Positions 47,160 to 55,088 of a stretch of DNA of 64,000 nucleotides are shown piece after piece. Numbering within the stretch: the stretch's first letter is position 1; every line of letters starts with the position of its first letter. The stretch is from Agrobacterium genomosp. 13 str. CFBP 6927. Its GTDB lineage: Bacteria > Pseudomonadota > Alphaproteobacteria > Rhizobiales > Rhizobiaceae. The position numbers were made by a program, and so were the translations under genes. The notes under the pieces were generated by a model. The model was not told the DNA's origin. It worked only from the letters and a program-made list of their open reading frames with translations, and did no database searches. Where the stretch lies: contig LT009756.1 in assembly GCA_900012615.1 (NCBI GenBank), positions 97,850-161,849 of the forward strand, in the 5' to 3' direction.

Positions 47160-47633
47160 TCAGGCAGCCGGCAGAGGAGCGGCAACTTTCGGCATTTCCG
47201 TATCGATCCCGAGCAGGAAGTTGATCTGCGGCCGTGCCTTGACGAGATCGTCGATCGAATATTCCGTCAAAACGTCAAAGAAGGCATTGAGCGCCTTGCG
47301 AAGTGCTGAGTTCAGCCCGCAGCTGTCCACAAGCGGACATTCGACAGCGCCATCCTCGAAGCATTCCGCCATCGCGAAGCTGTCTTCCGTCACCTTCACC
47401 ACGTCAAACAGGCTGATCTTTTCTGCAGGCTTGCCAAGACGCACGCCGCCATTGCGGCCGCGCACAGTTTCCACCAGCCCGGCCTTGTTGAGCGGCTGCA
47501 GAATTTTGAAAAGGAACAGCTCAGAGACGCCGTAAGCCCGCGCAATCTCCGGAATGCGGCTCAGCTTGCCTTCATTCGCGGCGCAATACATCAACATGCG
47601 AACGGCATAGTTGGTCTGTTTGGTCAAACGCAT
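47160..47633 (-). CDS. rirA: RirA, iron-responsive Rrf2-family regulator
   Basis: Rhizobial iron regulator: an iron-sulfur Rrf2 protein that represses iron-uptake genes when iron is plentiful. Winged helix at residues 1-65 (MRLTKQTNYAVRMLMYC, then SELFLFKILQPLNKAGLVETVRGRNGG). The three cluster-binding Cys are at 91, 99 and 105 (ECFEDGAVECPLVDSC). 157 aa. Divergent from the ferric-binding protein gene, with an Irr-like box in the shared upstream region. Confidence 0.96.
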   Translation of the reverse strand: MRLTKQTNYAVRMLMYCAANEGKLSRIPEIARAYGVSELFLFKILQPLNKAGLVETVRGRNGGVRLGKPAEKISLFDVVKVTEDSFAMAECFEDGAVECPLVDSCGLNSALRKALNAFFDVLTEYSIDDLVKARPQINFLLGIDTEMPKVAAPLPAA

Positions 47634-47680
47634 GCTGGTCTCCTAACTCTCAATGTGGAGTTATATAGTCTCTTTTTCAG

Positions 47681-47697
47681 TTTAGAACAATTCCAGA
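47681..47697. promoter_or_regulatory. Irr-box (ICE-like) motif upstream of rirA
   Basis: TTTAGAACAATTCCAGA resembles the iron control element bound by Irr (consensus of the form TTTAGAA-N3-TTCTAAA): the left arm is perfect and the right arm has two mismatches. It lies about 48 nt before rirA. Mutual control of irr and rirA in A. tumefaciens is established, which supports the reading. Confidence 0.55.
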
Positions 47698-47806
47698 AAC
47701 TGAAAAAACTGGCATCCATCCGATATTTCTCGAACGGCCTTGTTGACCGGCCCGATGATTCATGAACAAACAAGTCAAGAATCTGAATGTAATGGAGGCA
47801 TTCGTA

Positions 47807-48856
47807 ATGGCAAGCTTGAAATCATGTTTTTCCGCTGCCGTTTTTTCCGGGTTGACGATGTTTCTGACCGCGCCCGCCGCTTTTGCGGATGGTGAGGTAA
47901 ACGTCTATTCCTATCGACAGCCGGAGCTGATCCAGCCGTTGCTCGATGCCTTCACGAAAGAAACGGGCATAGAGGCCAACGTTCTTTTCCTCGATAAGGG
48001 ACTGGTGGAGCGCATTCAGGCCGAGGGGGTCAATTCGCCGGCCGATATTCTGCTGACAGTTGATATTGCCCGTCTCGTCGAGGCGAAGGAAGGCGGCGTC
48101 ACGCAGCCGGTGCTGAACGATCCCGTCATCGAGAAGGATATTCCGCCCAATCTGCGCGATCCGCAGGGCGAATGGTTCGGCCTGACGACGCGTGGCCGGG
48201 TTGTTTATGCTTCCAGGGAACGGGTGACCCAGAAGGACATCACCTATGAGGAGCTTGCCGATCCGAAATGGAAGGGCAAGATCTGCATTCGCGACGGCCA
48301 GCATTCCTACAATATCGCGCTGATCGCCTCGATGATCGCCCATCATGGTGTGGATTATACGCGTACATGGCTGACGGGCCTGAAGAACAACCTGGCGCGC
48401 AAGCCTGACGGAACCGACCGCAGCCAGGCAAAATCGATCTTTTCCGGCGAGTGCGATATTGCGCTTGGCAATACCTATTATGTCGGCCTGATGCTGACCA
48501 ACGACCGCGAGCCGGAAGAAAAGGAATGGGCGGGATCGGTGCGGGTGATCTTCCCCAATGCGGGCGATCGCGGCACGCATGTGAATATTTCCGGCATGGC
48601 CCTGACGAAATACGCGCCCAACAAGGACAATGCGCTGAAGCTGATGGAATTCCTCGCATCGCGCGAAGCACAGGAAATCTATGCCAAGCAGGTCTTCGAA
48701 TATCCGGTCCTGCCCGGCGCGGAGCCTTCCGATGTGGTGAAGGGCTTCGGCCCCATTAATCCGGACAAGCTGCCGCTGACGGATATCGCCGCCCATCGCA
48801 AACAGGCATCCGAGCTGGTGGATGAAGTCGGTTTCAACGACGGCCCAACCAATTGA
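47807..48856 (+). CDS. fbpA: periplasmic ferric-iron binding protein (orphan)
   Basis: FbpA/FutA-type extracellular binding protein. ATG at 47807 (MASLKSCFSAAVFSG) has GGAGG 8 nt upstream and starts a signal peptide cleaved after AAFA; mature start DGEVNVYSYRQPELIQPLLDAF. The iron-binding Tyr pair is visible in IALGNTYYVGLM. 349 aa. Divergent from rirA, so probably repressed by it. The FbpB permease and FbpC ATPase that normally follow are absent, and an M48 protease converges instead. Confidence 0.9.
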   Translation: MASLKSCFSAAVFSGLTMFLTAPAAFADGEVNVYSYRQPELIQPLLDAFTKETGIEANVLFLDKGLVERIQAEGVNSPADILLTVDIARLVEAKEGGVTQPVLNDPVIEKDIPPNLRDPQGEWFGLTTRGRVVYASRERVTQKDITYEELADPKWKGKICIRDGQHSYNIALIASMIAHHGVDYTRTWLTGLKNNLARKPDGTDRSQAKSIFSGECDIALGNTYYVGLMLTNDREPEEKEWAGSVRVIFPNAGDRGTHVNISGMALTKYAPNKDNALKLMEFLASREAQEIYAKQVFEYPVLPGAEPSDVVKGFGPINPDKLPLTDIAAHRKQASELVDEVGFNDGPTN

Positions 48857-48896
48857 TGTCGCTGCCAATGCCCGCGATCGGTTGAGAGTTAGGCTA

Positions 48897-48924
48897 CCGG
48901 CGGGTCAATTTCCCGCCGGCTTTT
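48897..48924 (+). terminator. terminator of fbpA, overlapping the end of the M48 gene
   Basis: Perfect 8-bp stem CCGGCGGG / CCCGCCGG with a 7-nt loop followed by CTTTT, 41 nt after the fbpA stop. Its right half lies inside the last codons of the converging protease gene. Confidence 0.75.
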
Positions 48925-49975
48925 CGTCCAGAGACGCATTGTAGTCGAGGATAGCCTTGCGCCTTTCCGGCGTTCCGGGATGGGTGGACACGATGCTGGT
49001 GCCGCCCTTGTCGCCGAGTTTTTCCTCAAGAAGCGCAAAGAAACGCTCTATCGCGGTGGGATCCAACCCGGCCTTGCGCATCAATTCCACGGAGCGCTGG
49101 TCGGCCTGCCGTTCGGCGTCGCGCGAATGCGACAAAGCCAGAAGGCCGCCGCCCTGGGTGAGAATATCTTCCATGGCCGAACCGACATCGCCGGCAATCA
49201 GCATGACGAGACCGGCGACACCGGCGGCGCGATAGAGCTGCCGCAGGCTGTGTTGATATTCGACATGGCCGATTTCATGCGCAAGAACCCCGATGATCAT
49301 CTGCCTGTCGTCACCGGCCAGCTCCACCAGTTCATCCGTCAGAACGATGGTGCCGTCCGGAAGCGCAAAAGCATTGGGGCCGATATAGCCGCCTTCGCGA
49401 AAATTCAGCTTGTAGTCCTCGGGCGAGCCTTCAGCGTGGGCGGCGATCTTTGCGAACTCTGAACGGATCGCGTCCTGTTCCGGCTGCGGCAGGGCGCTCG
49501 GAGAAAACACCGTCTTGTCGAAGGCCTGCAGCGTACTGGCCGACATGACCTGCGGAACGATTGGCGGCGTGACGGCAACCGCCACCTCCACGAGGGCCGG
49601 AAGAGCAAGCTTGTAGGTGCCGTAGGCGAGAAGAACGGCCGCGGCCGCGATGCCGACCAGCCGTGGACGAAATTGTTCCAGCCAATGCACGAAGCCGGAA
49701 CGTTTCGTGATGTGCCGGCCGAGCAGCCGGTCCACGCCATCATTGTCGCGTGTTTCAAAGAGCGAGCCGTCAGGAAAGTGCAGCTCCCGGGGAATGGCCC
49801 CGACCCGATGGCTGATCTCAACCGTATTTATCTCGGCCTGGGTTCTGACATGGTTGTCCCCGGCGTCGAGCACGAGAAGGACAGTGCCGCCAAGTTTTAA
49901 CCTGGCGGCGCTCGAAAGGTTTGAGCGAGCGGCATGCCACTCGCCCGAAACGGTTTCTCCGGTATCAGAAACCAA
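48905..49975 (-). CDS. M48-family zinc metalloprotease with N-terminal domain
   Basis: Membrane-anchored peptidase of the HtpX/Ste24/BepA superfamily. The zinc motif HEIGH is in GVLAHEIGHVEYQHSLRQLYR, with a third ligand Glu in SRDAERQADQRSVELMRKAG and the M48 tail STHPGTPERRKAI. An N-terminal domain of about 100 residues precedes one membrane span (about 112-132). The best start is TTG at 49975, 8 nt after GGAAGG and 11 nt inside the upstream DUF898 gene, indicating translational coupling. 356 aa. Substrate unknown. Confidence 0.82.
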   Translation of the reverse strand: MVSDTGETVSGEWHAARSNLSSAARLKLGGTVLLVLDAGDNHVRTQAEINTVEISHRVGAIPRELHFPDGSLFETRDNDGVDRLLGRHITKRSGFVHWLEQFRPRLVGIAAAAVLLAYGTYKLALPALVEVAVAVTPPIVPQVMSASTLQAFDKTVFSPSALPQPEQDAIRSEFAKIAAHAEGSPEDYKLNFREGGYIGPNAFALPDGTIVLTDELVELAGDDRQMIIGVLAHEIGHVEYQHSLRQLYRAAGVAGLVMLIAGDVGSAMEDILTQGGGLLALSHSRDAERQADQRSVELMRKAGLDPTAIERFFALLEEKLGDKGGTSIVSTHPGTPERRKAILDYNASLDEKPAGN

Positions 49976-51035
49976 ATTCGAAACCTTCCATATCCATATA
50001 TTCGGCGCTGACGGCCGCACCCGTCGCCTCCATGGAGGAGAGTACCTCGCCCACATCGCCGTTGAAACGGATTGCCGTGCGCTCGACGGTGTAACGCGCC
50101 TCGCGCACCGCCGCCCAAGGCCGCATCAGGCCGAAGGTGAAAACGGTGACGATCAGGTTGGAGATGACGATCCAGAGGTAACGGCCGCGGTGAAGGTCGC
50201 TGTGCAGGTCGTGCTTTCCGTCAAGCAACATGGACGAGATGACGACGTTGCGAACACCGGTGCGATAAACCACGCCGGCAAGGCCATAGACGAGAAATGC
50301 GCCAAAAAGACCGATATAGAGAGAGGCAAGCGCAGTCACCATGGCAGTCGTCTCATCTTCGAGCATCGCGCTGTTGGCGGCAAAGGCAGCAATGCCGAAG
50401 AAGCCGACCACGACGCTGCCGATCACGACCATGATGGCGGGAATGATCCAGACCCGGTAAAGCGCGCCAATCTTCGGATCGGCAGTGAAAGGGCGATCAC
50501 CATAACGCAGATTGCTGAAAATGTAGCGGTTCGCCCAACGGCTGGCCAGAGGCGCCAGAATGCCGAAGGAAAAGAGCGCGACCAGGCCGCCAAGCAGAAT
50601 GGAAACGAAAGCCCCGCCGGCGGTGCCGACGAAATCGAAACGCACATTGCGATAGCTCGTCACCCGCGCATTAAAACGGATGCTGCGTGTGATCAGCCAG
50701 GGAAAGAAGATCATCAGCAGGATCAACGGCAGGAAGACCAGAAACGGATGGATGAGGCCAACAAGCTGCGAGATGACGATGAAGGCAAAGGCGATCAGGC
50801 GGCCCTTGAAGATTTGTCCGCCGGTGGCGTGATAACCGAAGGCGCGGCCGGCAAGCACGGTATTGCCGTTGAAGTAACGCTTGCGGCGCACCTTCGCCCA
50901 GGCGGAATAGATGCCGATGGTGATGATCGTCAGAAGAATATTGACGATCCAGATTCCGAAATATTCCTTCGCGTTTCCGGTGAAGGAGCCGCGTTCGATC
51001 CCGCGCTGATCCGCACGGACAGAGATGTCACTCAT
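49965..51035 (-). CDS. DUF898 (YjgN-type) membrane protein
   Basis: Integral membrane protein of the DUF898/YjgN family, function unknown. ATG at 51035 (MSDISVRADQRG) follows GAGGGA. 356 aa. Family repeats of the type NxxGNAKEYFGIWIVNILLTIITIGIYSAWAKVRRKRYF near residues 15-55 and a second TFGLMRPWAAVREARY near 320 are clear. About eight spans. Coupled by overlap to the M48 protease, suggesting a membrane quality-control or processing pair (inference). Confidence 0.82.
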   Translation of the reverse strand: MSDISVRADQRGIERGSFTGNAKEYFGIWIVNILLTIITIGIYSAWAKVRRKRYFNGNTVLAGRAFGYHATGGQIFKGRLIAFAFIVISQLVGLIHPFLVFLPLILLMIFFPWLITRSIRFNARVTSYRNVRFDFVGTAGGAFVSILLGGLVALFSFGILAPLASRWANRYIFSNLRYGDRPFTADPKIGALYRVWIIPAIMVVIGSVVVGFFGIAAFAANSAMLEDETTAMVTALASLYIGLFGAFLVYGLAGVVYRTGVRNVVISSMLLDGKHDLHSDLHRGRYLWIVISNLIVTVFTFGLMRPWAAVREARYTVERTAIRFNGDVGEVLSSMEATGAAVSAEYMDMEGFEFGF

Positions 51036-51218
51036 AAATAATCCCTCATGGCATGCCCCTCTCCGGGCAGATTGAGTTTGCAAGCTTCCCCGTTATTCGT
51101 CGGTTTGGCAGCGTCCCCACGCCGCAACGGCACTCTTACGCGATAACAGCTTTAAGTGGAATTATTTTGACAGAAGAAAACTTGATTTTTTTAGTTATCT
51201 TTTTAATCAAAAAAGCCC

Positions 51219-51254
51219 CGCCGTGAAAACAGCGGGGCTTTTTTAGCATTTCGG
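51219..51254 (-). terminator. terminator of mmsA (bidirectional)
   Basis: Thirteen-bp perfect stem AAAAAAGCCCCGC / GCGGGGCTTTTTT with a 10-nt loop, 11 nt after the mmsA stop. The A/T flanks make it effective on both strands. Confidence 0.9.
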
Positions 51255-51264
51255 TCGTGTCGGC

Positions 51265-52761
51265 TTATTTCATCGTCGGCATGACGAATTCGGCACCCGA
51301 TTTGATACCGGACGGCCAGCGCGAGGTGATCGTCTTGGTCTTCGTCCAGAACTTGATCGAATCCGTGCCGTGCTGGTTGAGGTCGCCGAAGCTCGAAGCC
51401 TTCCAGCCGCCGAAGGAGTGATAGGCAAGCGGAACCGGGATCGGAACGTTGATGCCGATCATGCCGATATTCACGCGGCTTGCGAAGTCGCGGGCGGCAT
51501 CGCCGTCGCGGGTGTAGATCGCGACACCGTTGCCGTATTCATGTTTCATCGGCAGTTCCAGCGCGTCTTCGTAGTTCTTGGCGCGAACGACGGAGAGAAC
51601 CGGTCCGAAGATTTCCGTCTTGTAGATGTCCATATCAGGAGTGACGTGGTCAAACAGGCAGCCGCCGACGAAATAGCCGTCTTCATAGCCCTGCAGCTTG
51701 AAGTCGCGGCCATCGACCAGAAGCTTCGCGCCCTGTTCGACGCCGCTGTCGATCAGGCCCTTGACGCGCGTCTGCGCTTCCTTGGTGACGAGCGGGCCCA
51801 TATCGGCCTTGTCGTCGGTATAGGGGCCGATCTTCAATGCTTCGATCTGGGGGATAAGTTTTTCAACGAGACGGTTTGCCGTCTCTTCGCCAACCGGAAC
51901 CGCAACGGAAACGGCCATGCAGCGCTCGCCGGCCGAACCGTAACCCGCACCCATCAATGCGTTCACCGCCTGATCGAGATCCGCGTCCGGCATGATGATC
52001 ATGTGGTTCTTCGCACCGCCGAAGCACTGCGCGCGCTTGCCGTTCATGGCGGCTGTGCCGTAGACGTAACGGGCGATCGGCGTCGAGCCGACGAAGGAGA
52101 CAGCGCCGATATCCGGATCGGTCAGGATGGCGTCGACAGCACCCTTGTCGCCGTTGACGACGTTGAGAATACCAGCCGGAAGACCGGCCTCGATCATCAG
52201 TTCGGCAAGACGGATCGGCAGCGACGGGTCGCGCTCGGAAGGCTTGAGGATGAAGGCGTTACCGCAGGCAATCGCCGGCGCAAACATCCACATCGGGATC
52301 ATGCCGGGGAAGTTGAACGGTGTAATGCCTGCGCCAATACCGACCGGCTGGCGGATCGAATACATGTCGATGGCCGGGCCGGCGCCTTCGGTGAACTCAC
52401 CCTTCTGCAGATGCGGAATGCCGCAGACGAATTCGCAGACTTCGAGGCCGCGCACGATATCGCCCTTGGAATCCTCGACGGTCTTGCCGTGCTCGCTGGA
52501 GAGCAGCACAGCCAGCTCGTTCATGTCGCGGTTCAGAAGTTCGACGAACTTGAAGAAAACGCGGGCGCGGCGCTGCGGGTTGGTGGCCGCCCACTTGGGC
52601 TGTGCCGCCTTGGCGCTTTCAACGGCGGCGCGCAGTTCGGCGTCGCTGGCAAGCGCAACGGTTGCCTGCACTTCGCCGGTCGCCGGGTTGTAGACATTCG
52701 ATGTGCGGCCGCTGGTGCCGGGCACATGCTTGCCGTTAATGAAATGACCGATTTCCTTCAT
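51265..52761 (-). CDS. mmsA: methylmalonate-semialdehyde dehydrogenase (CoA-acylating)
   Basis: Oxidises methylmalonate and malonate semialdehydes to propionyl- or acetyl-CoA in valine, thymine and inositol catabolism. ATG at 52761 (MKEIGHFINGKHVPG) follows GGAGGAAAA; the ORF upstream runs through the divergent promoter. 498 aa, family-typical. ALDH features: TPFNFPGMIPMWMFAPAIACGNAF, FVGSTPIARYVY, and the catalytic Cys in GSAGERCMAVS. Divergent from a LysR regulator that may control it. Confidence 0.93.
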   Translation of the reverse strand: MKEIGHFINGKHVPGTSGRTSNVYNPATGEVQATVALASDAELRAAVESAKAAQPKWAATNPQRRARVFFKFVELLNRDMNELAVLLSSEHGKTVEDSKGDIVRGLEVCEFVCGIPHLQKGEFTEGAGPAIDMYSIRQPVGIGAGITPFNFPGMIPMWMFAPAIACGNAFILKPSERDPSLPIRLAELMIEAGLPAGILNVVNGDKGAVDAILTDPDIGAVSFVGSTPIARYVYGTAAMNGKRAQCFGGAKNHMIIMPDADLDQAVNALMGAGYGSAGERCMAVSVAVPVGEETANRLVEKLIPQIEALKIGPYTDDKADMGPLVTKEAQTRVKGLIDSGVEQGAKLLVDGRDFKLQGYEDGYFVGGCLFDHVTPDMDIYKTEIFGPVLSVVRAKNYEDALELPMKHEYGNGVAIYTRDGDAARDFASRVNIGMIGINVPIPVPLAYHSFGGWKASSFGDLNQHGTDSIKFWTKTKTITSRWPSGIKSGAEFVMPTMK

Positions 52762-52867
52762 GGGTTTTCCTCCAGAATGTGATGGCGCAGCATTACCTTT
52801 CGATTTGCACAAATCAATCGCCTGAAATAAGCATCCATTGTGCAAAAATAGACATAATGAGGGTGCC

Positions 52868-53749
52868 GTGAACTGGGATGATGTGCGTTTGTTTCTAAGC
52901 GTTGCGCGAAGCGGCCAGTTTCTTTCAGCGGCGAGAAAGCTTGGCGTCAACCATGCCACCCTCAGCCGGCGCATTTCCGCACTGGAAGCGGCCATCGGCA
53001 CGCAGCTGTTTTTGCGAAGCACCAATGGCTGCGAGCTGACGGAAGAAGGCCAGCGCCTTCTTGCCGGGGCCGAACGCATGGAAACCGAAATGCTGAACGC
53101 CCAGGCAAATCTCGGCCGCGTCGATACGGCGGTGGCGGGAACGGTGCGTATCGGCGCGCCGGATGGTCTCGGCGTGTCCTTTCTCGCGCCTCGGCTTGGC
53201 AGGCTCACGGCACGGTATCCCGAGCTGAAGATCCAGCTTGTGCCGGTGCCGCGCTCATTCTCCCTGTCGCAGCGCGAGGCCGATATCGCCATCACGATCG
53301 AAAGGCCGGAGCAGGGGAGGCTGATGTTTTCGAAGCTCACCGACTATTCGCTGGGGCTTTATGCATCGGAGGCCTATCTCGCTGAATACGGAACGCCGGC
53401 GGATGTCGACGCACTGAAACGCCATCGCCGCATCGGTTACGTGGAGGATCTGATCTTCTCGCCCTCCCTGAATTACACCGGCGAAATCATGCGCGATTGG
53501 GATGCCGCCTTTGAAATCTCCAGTGCCACCGGCCAGACGGAGGCGGTGCGCTCCGGCGCCGGTATCGGCATCCTGCATAATTACATCGCCGGGCAATATC
53601 CCGAACTTCTGCGGATCATGCCACATCTCGGTATCAGCCGGTCCTACTGGACGGCCTATCACGAGTCCGCCCGCCAATTGGTTCGTGTCCGCACGGTGGT
53701 CGATTTTCTTCAGGAACTCGTGGCCGAAGAACGGCGAATCTTCACCTGA
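52868..53749 (+). CDS. LysR-family transcriptional regulator
   Basis: 293-aa LysR protein. The start GTG at 52868 (VNWDDVRLFLSVARSG) has GAGG upstream and matches the family opening; the ORF begins 10 codons earlier. HTH at residues 15-45 (GQFLSAARKLGVNHATLSRRISALEAAIG), effector domain about 90-290. Divergent from mmsA across about 106 nt, the classic layout for a regulator and its target, though the effector is not known. Confidence 0.87.
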   Translation: MNWDDVRLFLSVARSGQFLSAARKLGVNHATLSRRISALEAAIGTQLFLRSTNGCELTEEGQRLLAGAERMETEMLNAQANLGRVDTAVAGTVRIGAPDGLGVSFLAPRLGRLTARYPELKIQLVPVPRSFSLSQREADIAITIERPEQGRLMFSKLTDYSLGLYASEAYLAEYGTPADVDALKRHRRIGYVEDLIFSPSLNYTGEIMRDWDAAFEISSATGQTEAVRSGAGIGILHNYIAGQYPELLRIMPHLGISRSYWTAYHESARQLVRVRTVVDFLQELVAEERRIFT

Positions 53750-53865
53750 AACCGACGTTCCCGATCTATTAGTAATATTATTGTGCGAGTCCGATGGCTC
53801 CGGGCTTGACAAGGCACGGTTGGGTGAACGACCAATGCAGCCATTGGGAGAAATCGGAATCTGAC

Positions 53866-54792
53866 ATGTCGAATATGATAAGAAAGCTGTCGCCGACTGG
53901 CCTTGGCGTGGCCGTCATGCTGCTTGGAATGCTGCTTTTTGCATTGAACGACGCCATGGGAAAATGGCTCGTCTCCACCTATAGCCAGGGTCAGGTTATC
54001 CTGATCCGAAGTGCTGCGGCCCTTGTCATCCTCGTTCCGATTGTCTGGCGAGCCGGTCTTCCCGGCCTCGTGAAAATCGAGCGGCCATTTCTCCAGGTGG
54101 CGCGCGTATTTTTCTCGACCGCCGAGCTTTTCTGTTTCTATTTCGCCGTTGCGAGCCTGCCGCTGGCCGACGTCATGACTTACTGGCTTGCGGCCCCGAT
54201 CTATGTGGCGGCGCTCTCGCCGTTTCTGCTTGGGGAAAAGGTGGGCTGGCGTCGCTGGACGGCCATTGCCATCGGTTTTGTCGGCGTTCTTATCGCGCTG
54301 AAACCAAGTTCGGCAAGCCTCACCTCCGCCGCGCTGTTCTCCATTCTCGGCAGCGCCGCATTTGCCTTCATGATGTTGTCCGGACGCCAGCTACGCAATA
54401 CGCCGGATACCGTACTCGCCTTCTGGCAGATCATCGGCGCCGCCCTTGCGGGCATTGTTGCGGTGTTCGTCACGCCATCCGGCTGGTTGCCGGTCCAGTC
54501 CAGCTTTGATCTGGCGTTTCTCGGCCTGCTCGGCGTGGTCGCCATGGCGGCGCATGTACTGGTCAACCGGGCCCTGAAACTCGCGGACGCCGCCACTGTC
54601 GCGCCGCTGCAATATACATTGCTGCTCTGGGCGGTGATTTTCGGCTGGCTGTTCTTCGGTGATGTGCCCCAGACGAGTATCGTCGTCGGTGCGGGCCTGA
54701 TTGTTCTCTCCGGCCTCTATATCTTCTTCCGCGAAAATACGCTCAAACGCCGTCGCGAAACCGCCGAAGGACTGGCTGCGGAGCAGGTTTGA
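53866..54792 (+). CDS. EamA/DMT-family transporter
   Basis: Ten-span drug/metabolite transporter superfamily protein with two EamA repeats (about residues 15-145 and 155-285); opening MLLGMLLFALNDAMGKWLVSTYSQGQVILIRS is typical. ATG at 53866 (MSNMIRKLSPTG) has GGAAT 8 nt upstream; 308 aa. Probably exports a small metabolite or amino acid, but the substrate cannot be told from sequence. Downstream of the LysR gene, likely separate. Confidence 0.87.
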   Translation: MSNMIRKLSPTGLGVAVMLLGMLLFALNDAMGKWLVSTYSQGQVILIRSAAALVILVPIVWRAGLPGLVKIERPFLQVARVFFSTAELFCFYFAVASLPLADVMTYWLAAPIYVAALSPFLLGEKVGWRRWTAIAIGFVGVLIALKPSSASLTSAALFSILGSAAFAFMMLSGRQLRNTPDTVLAFWQIIGAALAGIVAVFVTPSGWLPVQSSFDLAFLGLLGVVAMAAHVLVNRALKLADAATVAPLQYTLLLWAVIFGWLFFGDVPQTSIVVGAGLIVLSGLYIFFRENTLKRRRETAEGLAAEQV

Positions 54793-54840
54793 TCTTTCTT
54801 GTCCGCCGTTGTTACACTCACGGGACTTGACGAAGGCGTG

Positions 54841-54979
54841 ATCTTCAGGGAGTAAGAAGGGGCCCTGCGATGATTTGTCTCGCAAGGGCAGAGGAAACAA
54901 AGGTGCCGGGCCCCTCTGGCGAGAGTTTTACGGCGCTCTCGCGATGTCGGTACCGCCTGCAAAAATTGGCCGGCGGATT
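54841..54979 (+). promoter_or_regulatory. structured leader resembling a yybP-ykoY manganese riboswitch
   Basis: Upstream of the TerC-like gene. Landmarks in order are GGGAGTAA (54848-54855, like the conserved GGGGAGUAG loop) and the helix AGGGGCCC / GGGCCCCT (54858-54865 with 54908-54915), then TGGCGAGAGTTTTACGG, close to the second conserved loop (GCAAGACCUUUGCC type). A competing helix GCGAGAG / CTCTCGC (54919-54925 with 54936-54942) overlaps that loop. TerC proteins are known clients of this riboswitch class. Alignment to the family model was not possible here. Confidence 0.5.
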
Positions 54980-54987
54980 AAAAACTA

Positions 54988-55088
54988 TGAAAAACCTGAA
55001 TGTGCTTCGCGCGCGTGCTTTCTGCGTGCGGCCTGACGCCTCGCGTCGGTCCGCTATCGCTCTCGTTACCGGAGGTACCCGGACATGA
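54988..55088 (+). other. possible 33-codon leader ORF overlapping the terC-like start
   Basis: An ORF opening with MKNLNVLRARAF and rich in Arg ends in a TGA that overlaps the downstream ATG (ATGA at 55085-55088). Its own ribosome binding site is weak (GGA 12 nt upstream). Coupling could be real or the frame could be chance inside the leader; coding status is unproven. Confidence 0.25.

Noticed and set aside
49650..51041. 463-codon plus-strand ORF opposite the DUF898 and M48 genes
   Set aside because: Shadow frame: highly charged low-complexity translation, spans two recognised genes, no start signals.
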